Positions 41,263 to 48,272 of a DNA stretch of 64,000 nucleotides are shown here, piece after piece. Where the stretch lies: contig DGWD01000036.1 in assembly GCA_002395155.1 (NCBI GenBank), forward strand, positions 71,154 to 135,153, written 5' to 3'. A model generated the notes under the pieces. It did no database searches, was not told where the DNA came from, and saw nothing but the letters and a program-made list of their open reading frames with translations. The DNA is from Treponema sp. UBA4267. GTDB lineage: Bacteria; Spirochaetota; Spirochaetia; Treponematales; Treponemataceae. Numbering within the stretch: position 1 is the stretch's first letter; each line of letters opens with the position of its first letter. The position numbers were made by a program, and so were the translations under genes.

Positions 41263-42294
41263 CTAATTACTAAGTAAAGAGTTTTCATACATCTTTTTTA
41301 TTGAATTTTTCCAGTCTTCTACAAACCAGTCTGGTTCTAAAGGACGGGCATTTTCTCCATAAGAAAGCAGCCATCTGAAAATGGGAATCCACTGGGAACT
41401 TGAAAATGAAATAATTGTTTTTCCCGAATCACTTTCTTCTTCTATCTCCTGATTATCAGCCCAAATGCATTCGCGGACGATGCTGCGGGCATCACCAGAA
41501 AACTCAATTTTAAAATCATAAGCTTCATCATACTGAAAGGCACCAAACCTGCCTTTTTCAAAAGCTTCTCGAAAACGAAAATTAGAGGGCAGTTCGAAAG
41601 TATGGGAAATAAGCACCTTAACATTGTGCATTTTTGAAAGCTTATAAAGGCGGGGGCCCGGCACTCTTGGATTTTTTGAAGCACCGTATAAATACAGACT
41701 TCCGTCGTCAAAAACAAGTTGAAAGGGCATGACTTTTCTGTGGCGTTCTTCGGGCTCCCATTTGCTGAAATAATTAAAATCCAGCAAATAATTATTTTTG
41801 ATTGCTTCAAGAATTTTTTCCACTACGCCTTCATCAACCAGCTGCTTTGAACGAGGGGCAATGTAGAAGCGGTCTTGTATAGATGCTGAAACAAGTTCAG
41901 CATGACTTGGCGTACTTGAAACAGGGGTAATTTTGTCCAGCAGCTTATCAAAGGCTTTATATAGAAAATCATCATTTGAATTCTGATTCACAAGGCCCCT
42001 TATCAGTTCCAGATAAAGAATTTCATCATCACTAAAGCCTTCTGCCGGCAGCTTAAAAGGCTTGGTATAATGCCAGCCGTGCCGCTTTTTATCATAGGCA
42101 AGCGGCGCGCCAAGCTCATTTTTCATGTATCGAAAGTCGCGGCGAAGAGAACTGTCTGAAAGCAAATCATCCCGCAGCTCCAGTCGCAGAGAATCAAGAA
42201 TATTTTCAAAAGGAAGCACCTCACCGTCAGAGAGCATACTGTCGATGAGGCGAAAGCGTTCCAGCTGTGTGTGCGTTGTTTTGTGACCGGGCAT
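41263..42294 (-). CDS. WYL-domain transcriptional regulator
   Basis: 343 residues. N-terminal winged helix-turn-helix (about 8-75), then a WYL domain (about 165-240; LLDFNYFSKWEPEERHRKVM, FDDGSLYLYGASKNP) and a C-terminal extension (about 260-335). WYL proteins sense nucleic acids or small ligands and often control DNA-damage or defence genes. It starts 3 bases after the stop of the AAA-ATPase/nuclease gene, so the two are one operon and it probably regulates it. Residues about 131-139 (SHAELVSAS) come from a repeat inserted in frame between the two domains. Confidence 0.85.
   Translation of the reverse strand: MPGHKTTHTQLERFRLIDSMLSDGEVLPFENILDSLRLELRDDLLSDSSLRRDFRYMKNELGAPLAYDKKRHGWHYTKPFKLPAEGFSDDEILYLELIRGLVNQNSNDDFLYKAFDKLLDKITPVSSTPSHAELVSASIQDRFYIAPRSKQLVDEGVVEKILEAIKNNYLLDFNYFSKWEPEERHRKVMPFQLVFDDGSLYLYGASKNPRVPGPRLYKLSKMHNVKVLISHTFELPSNFRFREAFEKGRFGAFQYDEAYDFKIEFSGDARSIVRECIWADNQEIEEESDSGKTIISFSSSQWIPIFRWLLSYGENARPLEPDWFVEDWKNSIKKMYENSLLSN
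41883..41903. repeat. Palindromic HAELVSAS-type repeat inside the WYL gene
   Basis: ATGCTGAA-ACAAG-TTCAGCAT is an 8-bp hairpin. Read leftwards in frame with its flanks it codes SHAELVSAS, a peptide that I recognise as a recurrent by-product of a dispersed repeat in unrelated bacterial genomes. Confidence 0.7.
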
Positions 42295-42297
42295 ATT

Positions 42298-43881
42298 TTA
42301 CAGAACTTCCCATTCAGTGATGTTTCGTTCTGCACTACTAAAGTTTACACCAATTTTGAAGAGCTTGCGTTTGTCGGCAGAATATGGTGCAGCATAGCCC
42401 TGTTCCTCAATCTGCTTTAGTGCTTCAGCAGCGCTGACATCGCGCTTAAACTCAAAGACATAAACATAATCATCTGTTTCAAGTATGCAGTCTGCCCTGC
42501 CCTTTGCTGAATGAACTTCGGTTCGGGCGTATTTTCCCATCATTGTCAGAGCCATAAAAATCACATTCTGGAAATTCTGCTCTGTTATTGTCTCTGTGTC
42601 TGCACCGGCCGGATATGGCAAAAGAGCAAAGAGCGCAGTGAACCATTTACGCATTCCATCCGTATCGCCTTCTTCTACGGCATCGTCTAAAAGATCAATA
42701 TTAAAGGGAGCAGGCTTATCTTCTACATGAAGATAGCTTGGGGCAAGGGAATTTAAGAATCCGTATTTTACTTCGGCATTTGGAAAACCTAGCTTAAAGA
42801 AACGTTGTCTTTGATTCCAGCTTTTTATGGTAAGATAGCCAGATTGATAAAAGAGAGGAACCGGGTCTGCATTTTCAGGGCAGTAATCTTTTATTTCCGA
42901 TTCTGATACTTTTACTTCATCCGTAAACTGGCGGATATCAAATTTGGATGCATTAAGTTTATTGATTAAAAATGTTGGTGTTCCACTTTCAAACCAGTAA
43001 TTGCCGAATTTTTTCTCATTAAAACAATGCAAAAGACTGAAAGGGTTATACATTCCTTCGCCAGAGCTTGAAAAATGATAGCCATCATACATTCTTTTAA
43101 GCTCGGAGAGTGTTTTATCTCTTGAAGAACCGAATTTCTTTGAAAGATTTTGGATATACAAATCAAAATTATCTTCAATTTCCTGCTTTGTAATTCCGCA
43201 GATTTCTGCATATTCATCATCAAGAGAAATATCATTAAGCTGATTCAAATCGCTGAAAATACTTACCTTGCTGAATTTTGTAACTCTGGTGAACATGGAA
43301 AAACGCAGGTACTCATCGCAGTCTTTAAGGGTCGCAAAAAAGGCCTTGTACAGATTGCGGTTGGCTTCTTCCTGCTGTGGATTTACAGTCATGTTTTTTA
43401 AAAGCGGATTGTCATATTCGTCTACGAGGACAACAACTTTTCGGCCTGTTTTTTTATTTGCATTTTCCAGGGCTTTTGCAAAGCGGATGGCAAGTGTTAC
43501 CTCATCATGAGGAAGCTCATACTTTTCTTCAAAATCATTTAATGAAGTCCTGAGCTTTTTTGCAAGGTCATCCTTTTCCATAAATTCCCCGCTTGCAAGC
43601 GAAAAATACATTACAGGATATTCGGCCCAAGGCTCTTTACTCTGCTCTTCCAGCTGTTCAATTGCAAGCCCTGAGAACAAATCTTTTCGACCAAGAAAAT
43701 AATACCTTATTGTAGAAAGCAAAAGGCTTTTACCAAAGCGGCGGGGACGGCTCAAAAAGACAGCCCTTTGAGTGTGGGTAAGCTCATAAATCAAAGAAGT
43801 CTTATCAACATAAAGATAATCCCCTTCGCGAAGAATACTAAAATCCTGCACGCCAAGCGGCAAAAGCTGAAGTTTTTCCAT
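42298..43881 (-). CDS. AAA-ATPase-like protein with C-terminal PD-(D/E)XK nuclease domain
   Basis: 527 residues matching the DUF1703-type proteins: an AAA-ATPase-like N-terminus with VDKTSLIYEL, the Walker A-like FLSRPRRFGKSLLLSTI and Walker B-like VVVLVDEYDNPLL, and a C-terminal PD-(D/E)XK nuclease region (SAKGRADCILETDDYVYVFE, FKRD) with Asp and Glu-x-Lys in place. These genes are multicopy in Bacteroidetes and treponemes. Function is unproven; nuclease plus ATPase, next to a WYL regulator, is compatible with mobile-element or defence roles. TATAAT lies 6 bases before the ATG, with no ribosome-binding site. Confidence 0.85.
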   Translation of the reverse strand: MEKLQLLPLGVQDFSILREGDYLYVDKTSLIYELTHTQRAVFLSRPRRFGKSLLLSTIRYYFLGRKDLFSGLAIEQLEEQSKEPWAEYPVMYFSLASGEFMEKDDLAKKLRTSLNDFEEKYELPHDEVTLAIRFAKALENANKKTGRKVVVLVDEYDNPLLKNMTVNPQQEEANRNLYKAFFATLKDCDEYLRFSMFTRVTKFSKVSIFSDLNQLNDISLDDEYAEICGITKQEIEDNFDLYIQNLSKKFGSSRDKTLSELKRMYDGYHFSSSGEGMYNPFSLLHCFNEKKFGNYWFESGTPTFLINKLNASKFDIRQFTDEVKVSESEIKDYCPENADPVPLFYQSGYLTIKSWNQRQRFFKLGFPNAEVKYGFLNSLAPSYLHVEDKPAPFNIDLLDDAVEEGDTDGMRKWFTALFALLPYPAGADTETITEQNFQNVIFMALTMMGKYARTEVHSAKGRADCILETDDYVYVFEFKRDVSAAEALKQIEEQGYAAPYSADKRKLFKIGVNFSSAERNITEWEVL

Positions 43882-43887
43882 AGGGAT

Positions 43888-43896
43888 ATTATAGCA
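43888..43896 (-). promoter_or_regulatory. Extended -10 element 6 bases before the AAA-ATPase gene (leaderless candidate)
   Basis: Reading leftwards, TGCTATAAT (perfect extended -10; hexamer 43893-43888) is 6 bases from ATG 43881. No ribosome-binding site lies in the gap. Confidence 0.6.
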
Positions 43897-43964
43897 CAGA
43901 TTTTGTTTTTACGAAAATATTGTAAACGCCCCGACTATTAAGCCAGGGCAATTCATGCAAAAAA

Positions 43965-44399
43965 TCAATACTTAAAGTTTATTGTAACACCTTTATATTC
44001 GAAACTATCTGTATTATTACCATAGTTACCTTCCAAATCTTTCAGAATTACTATGTTATCCTTTATTTCAGGCCTACCTTCTTTTTCTTCATTAAAACGA
44101 ATGCCTTTTAGAACTCCTGCTGGAAGAGTAAGGAGGTCAGTTACTCCATTTGCTGTGGTAAATTCACAAGCATTCCATACATCAATATCATAACCAGTGC
44201 TCATATACCAATCAGCAACAATTTTTGTGCAAAGGAAATCATTATAGCCATTATTAACAATACACAACTTTTTGCCTTCCCCAGCTACAATACTTCCTAA
44301 GACAGTATTAGAAGGTACTTGATTTTCTGGCTGCTTACATGACACAAATGTCAAACCAATAAACATTACAACAATTACAAACAAATTATTTTTTCTCAT
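43965..44399 (-). CDS. Small predicted lipoprotein, unknown function
   Basis: 144 residues: signal peptide ending TFVS-Cys21, then a short linker and a beta-rich domain (KKLCIVNNGYNDFLCTKIVA, FEYKGVTINFKY). No family is recognised. Two further cysteines (about 46 and 58 in the mature part, and one in NACEF) could form a disulfide. GGAG lies 9 bases upstream of the ATG. It is a single gene in the accessory segment. Confidence 0.65.
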   Translation of the reverse strand: MRKNNLFVIVVMFIGLTFVSCKQPENQVPSNTVLGSIVAGEGKKLCIVNNGYNDFLCTKIVADWYMSTGYDIDVWNACEFTTANGVTDLLTLPAGVLKGIRFNEEKEGRPEIKDNIVILKDLEGNYGNNTDSFEYKGVTINFKY

Positions 44400-44451
44400 A
44401 GCGTTTTTCTCCTTTATGCTATTATAGTTGGAGAAATTATAACGGGGTGGG

Positions 44452-44468
44452 TAGTCATTTAATGACTA
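44452..44468. repeat. TAGTCATT-T-AATGACTA dyad
   Basis: Perfect 8-1-8 dyad between two leftward genes. Its half-site TAGTCA is shared with the toxin-antitoxin operator (39688-39704) and with the hairpin upstream of valS (51080-51119). Either a protein-binding site or a small repeat. Confidence 0.45.
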
Positions 44469-44547
44469 AGTGAAAAATATTTTTTTTAAAGAGATTTTCC
44501 TAGCATGCCTGGCAATGAAAAATCTTATACGCAGTAAATTAATTGGA

Positions 44548-45132
44548 CTAATCTTCTTTAAGTTCATCCTTATGCCGCAATGTGTACCAGATGATTCCAA
44601 GGCACCAGAAAAATGTTGCAACAAAATTAAAAAAGATTGCCACTCTCAAAGAAGGAACATAAATCATCGAAAGAAAGTATCCTGCAAAACCGGAAATACT
44701 GCCCGTCATATCAATCAGGTTATCATAAGAAGCACGTTCTTCACTTTTCTTAAAAAAACAGGCCTTTGCACCTTCAAAAATTTTATCACTTATGCCGCCA
44801 AAGAAAACATACATGCCCATGCTGATTACCCAGAAAATGAACATGTTGAGGGTTGTTTCGGAGTAGATGAAATAAAGGATACTTGCAACAGATTGCATAA
44901 GAAAAAAAGGCAGCATCAAAGGTAAAAGTTTTTTATTCCACTTAGACCACATAAAACCAAGCAGAACTCCCCCGCCCCAGCCTATTATGCTTTGCAGGGA
45001 AATTAAGCGAGGAGAAAGGATTGCATAAACTTCTTTATTGATTACTGCGGCAGAAAGGCCGGTAAAGAGATAGTAAAAGCCGTCTGCGAGGAGAAGCGGC
45101 CAGTATTTTTTTATATCCTGAATAAGCGTCAT
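44548..45132 (-). CDS. Six-helix membrane protein, half-size MFS-like
   Basis: 194 residues with about six membrane helices (for example LLLADGFYYLFTGLSAAVI, LISLQSIIGWGGGVLLGFMW, FIFWVISMGMYVFFGGISD, VAIFFNFVATFFWCLGIIW). The pattern resembles one half of a major-facilitator transporter, which normally has twelve helices. It may be a decayed remnant or a dimeric half-transporter. ATG 45132 starts the natural N-terminus; there is no ribosome-binding site and the upstream 20 bases are almost all A/T. The DNA upstream carries repeats. Confidence 0.55.
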   Translation of the reverse strand: MTLIQDIKKYWPLLLADGFYYLFTGLSAAVINKEVYAILSPRLISLQSIIGWGGGVLLGFMWSKWNKKLLPLMLPFFLMQSVASILYFIYSETTLNMFIFWVISMGMYVFFGGISDKIFEGAKACFFKKSEERASYDNLIDMTGSISGFAGYFLSMIYVPSLRVAIFFNFVATFFWCLGIIWYTLRHKDELKED

Positions 45133-45145
45133 ATAAAAAAAAGAA

Positions 45146-45272
45146 TACAAAAAATCGAAAGAACTATCAAATACTTGGGTATCGAAAATCCGTTAAAAAG
45201 CGAGCTGCGACAGCGGGTCGCTTTAGGATTATCGAAAATTCGGCGTACAAAATCGAAAGAACATTTAAATAT
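45146..45272. repeat. Direct repeats flanking an imperfect hairpin
   Basis: TACAAAA(AA)TCGAAAGAAC occurs at about 45146 and 45246, and ATCGAAAAT at 45181 and 45231. Between them lies AATCC...AAAGCGA / TCGCTTT.GGATT (45187-45230). The block sits upstream of the half-size membrane protein and downstream of the gap terminator. Confidence 0.55.
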
Positions 45273-45281
45273 TTCAATAAA

Positions 45282-45312
45282 AAAAGGCCCTGGAGCTAAC
45301 CAAAGGCCTTTT
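45282..45312 (-). terminator. Intrinsic terminator after gap
   Basis: AAAAGGCC/GGCCTTTT outer stem with an inner TGG/CCA pairing, T-run leftwards, 26 bases after the gap stop. Confidence 0.82.
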
Positions 45313-45338
45313 CATATTTCAGATTAAACTAAAATTAA

Positions 45339-46373
45339 TTAGCAGTTCTCTGAGAAATATTTGATAGTTCTTACCATCTGAGATGTGTAGCTGTTTTCGT
45401 TGTCGTACCAAGAAACAACTTCTACCTGGTATGTATCGTCATCAATCTTAGATACCATAGTCTGAGTAGCATCAAAGAGTGAACCATAACGCATACCGAT
45501 GATATCAGAAGATACGATTTCGTCTTCGTTGTATCCGAAAGATTCTGTTGCAGCAGCTTTCATTGCAGCGTTGATAGATTCTTTTGTGATGTCCTTACCT
45601 TTTACTACAGCGAAAAGAAGTGTTGTAGATCCTGTAGGTGTTGGAACACGCTGAGCAGAACCAATCAATTTTCCGTTCAATTCAGGAATTACAAGACCGA
45701 TAGCCTTAGCTGCACCTGTTGAGTTTGGAACGATGTTCTGAGCACCAGCACGTGAACGGCGGAGGTCACCCTTGCGCTGTGGACCATCAAGAATCATCTG
45801 ATCTCCAGTGTAAGCGTGGATTGTAGACATGATACCAGACTGAATTGGGTAAGCATCATTCAAAGCCTTAGCCATTGGAGCGAGACAGTTAGTTGTACAA
45901 GAAGCTGCAGAAATGATGTTGTCGTTCTTTGTCAAAGTTTTGTGGTTTACATTGTAAACGATTGTTGGAAGGTCGTTTCCAGCAGGAGCAGAAATTACTA
46001 CCTTGCGAGCACCAGCTGTGATATGAGCCTGTGCCTTTTCTTTAGATGTATAGAAACCTGTACATTCAAGTACAACGTCTACTTTGTTAGCTGCCCATGG
46101 ACAGTTAGCTGCATCTTTTTCAGCATAGATTTTGATTTCTTTTCCGTCTACGATGATTGAATCATCAGTAGCAGAAACAGTGTGTTTTCCTTCACCAATT
46201 TTACCACAGAATCCACCCTGTGCTGTATCGTATTTAAGAAGGTGAGCAAGCATTTTTGGGCTTGTCAAATCGTTGATTGCAACTACTTCATATCCTTTTG
46301 CGTCAAACATCTGACGGAAAGCCAAACGACCAATACGGCCGAAACCATTAATAGCAACTCTTACATCTGCCAT
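45339..46373 (-). CDS. gap: Glyceraldehyde-3-phosphate dehydrogenase, type I
   Basis: 344-residue NAD-dependent glycolytic enzyme. NINGFGRIGR-type Rossmann start (VAINGFGRIGRLAFR), catalytic Cys159 in SAASCTTNCLAP, GAAKAIGLVIPELNGKL and SWYDNENSY are all present. AGGAG lies 6 bases before the ATG. It is a single-gene unit with terminator; its promoter should lie in 46380-46478, where TTTACT and TATTTT with a 17-base spacer are the best pair. The Asp at the end of the second strand (INDL) supports NAD rather than NADP use. Confidence 0.97.
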   Translation of the reverse strand: MADVRVAINGFGRIGRLAFRQMFDAKGYEVVAINDLTSPKMLAHLLKYDTAQGGFCGKIGEGKHTVSATDDSIIVDGKEIKIYAEKDAANCPWAANKVDVVLECTGFYTSKEKAQAHITAGARKVVISAPAGNDLPTIVYNVNHKTLTKNDNIISAASCTTNCLAPMAKALNDAYPIQSGIMSTIHAYTGDQMILDGPQRKGDLRRSRAGAQNIVPNSTGAAKAIGLVIPELNGKLIGSAQRVPTPTGSTTLLFAVVKGKDITKESINAAMKAAATESFGYNEDEIVSSDIIGMRYGSLFDATQTMVSKIDDDTYQVEVVSWYDNENSYTSQMVRTIKYFSENC

Positions 46374-46478
46374 TTTATATCTCCTAAAAAATAGATTAGA
46401 TTTAGTTAAATATAAAATAATGAATTTAATAGAAATAGTAAAGTTCTAAATCCCTTTAAGCACTGGCATGCTAAAGAT

Positions 46479-46642
46479 AAAAAAAAAGCCTGGTCTACGC
46501 AAAAAAAAGAAAAACGTAAACCAGGCCTATCTTTCCCACTTTTTTAGGGTACAATAGGAAAGATCCCCTCTCCATAAAACGGTTTTACCCGTGGAATAAG
46601 CAAGCTTAAACTCTCTCTCATATGTTCTTAAGCTTTTTTTAC
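46479..46642 (-). ncRNA. Candidate structured RNA between gap and the LuxR-type gene
   Basis: Four inverted repeats in tandem: AAGCTTAA/TTAAGCTT (46602-46609, 46628-46635), a CCA..ACGG/CCGTGG segment (46572-46594), ATCTTTCC/GGAAAGAT (46529-46536, 46557-46564), and GCCTGGT/ACCAGGC with an extended inner stem (46488-46526) followed leftwards by nine Ts. The last is a good leftward terminator. The first stem is followed by seven Ts in the rightward sense, so strand is not certain. It does not match tmRNA, SRP RNA or RNase P RNA as I know them. Confidence 0.45.
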
Positions 46643-46745
46643 TTTCCGAATGGTATAATAATTTAAAATCAAAAAAAATAAATCCTTTTTTTGAAAAAAG
46701 AACCAAAGTTCCACTCTTTTTTTAAGGTTGAAAAAATCCTCTTAT

Positions 46746-46767
46746 TTTAGTAACCATGGTTACTAAA
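46746..46767. promoter_or_regulatory. 22-bp perfect palindrome, probable operator
   Basis: TTTAGTAACCA/TGGTTACTAAA is perfectly symmetric and lies 57 bases before the LuxR-type start. Length and symmetry fit a dimeric repressor site of the MarR, TetR or GntR type. Confidence 0.6.
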
Positions 46768-46807
46768 TCGTTTTAATTAAAACTACATACAAAAACTTTC
46801 TTTTTTA

Positions 46808-46816
46808 TGATATATT
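46808..46816 (+). promoter_or_regulatory. Extended -10 element 8 bases before the LuxR-type gene (leaderless candidate)
   Basis: TGATATATT (hexamer 46811-46816) ends 8 bases before ATG 46825; a weak -35 (TACAAA, 46788-46793) lies 17 bases upstream. No ribosome-binding site is seen. Confidence 0.5.
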
Positions 46817-46824
46817 ACAAAACC

Positions 46825-47589
46825 ATGAAAAAAAGCTTTATAACTGCAGAAAGATTAATGTACTTTTTTGGTTCAATTGTTCTTGCAATTGCTACATTCA
46901 TGAACCTGACTCCAAAAATGGAATTCAGAAGCGTCATTCCTTATACAAAATATGTTGAAGCCGTATTAAACAGTTCATGCTCCATCATCTGTCTTATTCT
47001 ATGTATAAAACCAAACTGGAAGCATCTTTCATACATCATCTTTTCGGTTCAGGCCACAAGTACTGTTTTAATTGGCTTTTCTGGAATTGGAACCATGCTC
47101 TTAATGTGTCTGATTCTTTCTCTTTTCTCTGACGGATTTTTTAAGAAAAATTTAAAACTAAAAGTTTCCATAATTTCAATCTGGTGGTTTTTAGTAATTC
47201 TATGTGCAATTCCACCTTTTGGCTTAAGAGGCGGACTTTTTGTCCTTGCTCTAACCCTCTTTTATCTTGCAATTATGATTACGACTTACGGCAAACTGAG
47301 AGACAAACTTTCCTATCTTCTGCCAGAAAAAAATGTAACCATAACAAATTTAAAACTTCCTCCACGTGGTTCAAAAATCAATCTTTCAGATTACGGCCTT
47401 ACAGAACGTCAGATAAAGTTTTTGAAATTGTGTTTAACAGAAGGATTAACCTATGAAGAAATTGCTGATAAAAACAACATCAGTGTTTCGGTTGTAAAAA
47501 AAGAAATGGCTAAATGCTGCCAGGTATTCGGGGTAAAAAACAGGGAAGCCCTGAGACTTTTGCTTTTACAGTATAGATTTACAATTTAG
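46825..47589 (+). CDS. Membrane-anchored LuxR-type HTH regulator
   Basis: 254 residues: about six membrane helices (10-155, with no large outside domain) and a C-terminal LuxR/GerE helix-turn-helix (about 188-250; YGLTERQIKFLKLCLTEGLT, YEEIADKNNISVSVVKKEMA, KVFGVKNREA-like end). The family of integral-membrane LuxR regulators is common in treponemes and gut Firmicutes; the signal is unknown. ATG 46825 is preferred to 46807 because the latter lies inside the -10 region. The palindrome at 46746-46767 may be its own operator. Confidence 0.8.
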   Translation: MKKSFITAERLMYFFGSIVLAIATFMNLTPKMEFRSVIPYTKYVEAVLNSSCSIICLILCIKPNWKHLSYIIFSVQATSTVLIGFSGIGTMLLMCLILSLFSDGFFKKNLKLKVSIISIWWFLVILCAIPPFGLRGGLFVLALTLFYLAIMITTYGKLRDKLSYLLPEKNVTITNLKLPPRGSKINLSDYGLTERQIKFLKLCLTEGLTYEEIADKNNISVSVVKKEMAKCCQVFGVKNREALRLLLLQYRFTI

Positions 47590-47592
47590 GGA

Positions 47593-48234
47593 TTATTTTT
47601 TAATTGAATCTGAAGAAGATTCTTTATGACGGTTATCAAAATATCCGCCATCTTCAAGATAGCGTCGGCGGGTCATAATCAAACCAATTAATTCCTGATA
47701 CATGTTGTAGTCAATTTCCAGAGCCATTGGTAAAAGGAAATATTCAGTTTCATCGCAATATCTTTCAATAAATTTAGGATCTGTAACATAACCCAAAGAA
47801 ATCATATTTGAAATACGGTCTGCACATTTCAGGACTTTTGCTCTCTGACTGCCAGTGTCCAGAATGCGGTGGAGGAACTGTTTTTTATCTTCATCTTCTC
47901 GGCGGGTAACTTCAAGTACAAGATTCAAAACTTCTTCGCCCTCTGGATCTGCATTTATGATTAAGTTTTTATCAAAATCAGGAATATCTTCTACAGTGTC
48001 ATGAACGACTGAAGCTTTAAGAAGAACTGAATCGATATAGCCATAATCAATAAGGATTGCAAGAGTGTCCATCTGATGGCGGAACATATTACCACCGGCA
48101 TGTCGGGCTTTTCCAATCAAACCGGTGGCAAGCTGCATGTAAGGAGCCAGACAAATATCACTTAGCTGCTGCATGTGTTGGGCATCCATTGTATGGGAAC
48201 GTTCAACTTTCATTTCATACTTCTGCTTTGTCAT
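47593..48234 (-). CDS. Small alarmone hydrolase-like HD protein
   Basis: 213 residues resembling the hydrolase half of RelA/SpoT without the synthetase, TGS or ACT domains. Metal-site positions are kept: His53 (NMFRHQMDT), His78-Asp79 (VVHDTVED) and Asp139 (LKCADRISNM). It should degrade (p)ppGpp or a related nucleotide. Strand 2 motif RHAGG (44-48) also fits. AAGGAGG lies 9 bases before the ATG. It follows valS by 38 bases and may share its transcript. The stop is only 3 bases from that of the convergent LuxR-type gene. Confidence 0.82.
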   Translation of the reverse strand: MTKQKYEMKVERSHTMDAQHMQQLSDICLAPYMQLATGLIGKARHAGGNMFRHQMDTLAILIDYGYIDSVLLKASVVHDTVEDIPDFDKNLIINADPEGEEVLNLVLEVTRREDEDKKQFLHRILDTGSQRAKVLKCADRISNMISLGYVTDPKFIERYCDETEYFLLPMALEIDYNMYQELIGLIMTRRRYLEDGGYFDNRHKESSSDSIKK

Positions 48235-48272
48235 ATGCCTGCCTCCTTTTGACGAAACCTTACAAGTAAAGT

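Larger units (their letters stand above)
46374..46824. other. Intergenic region upstream of gap and of the LuxR-type gene
   Basis: 451 bases between divergent genes. It holds the gap promoter region, the structured RNA candidate (46479-46642), a rightward extended -10 TGGTATAAT (46651-46659), a 22-bp perfect palindrome (46746-46767) and a rightward -10 next to the LuxR-type start. Otherwise AT-rich. Confidence 0.6.

Noticed and set aside
46479..46642. Identification of the structured RNA as 4.5S/SRP, 6S or RNase P RNA
   Set aside because: The conserved SRP loop and RNase P core sequences are absent, and the fold is a row of hairpins rather than one long 6S-like hairpin.
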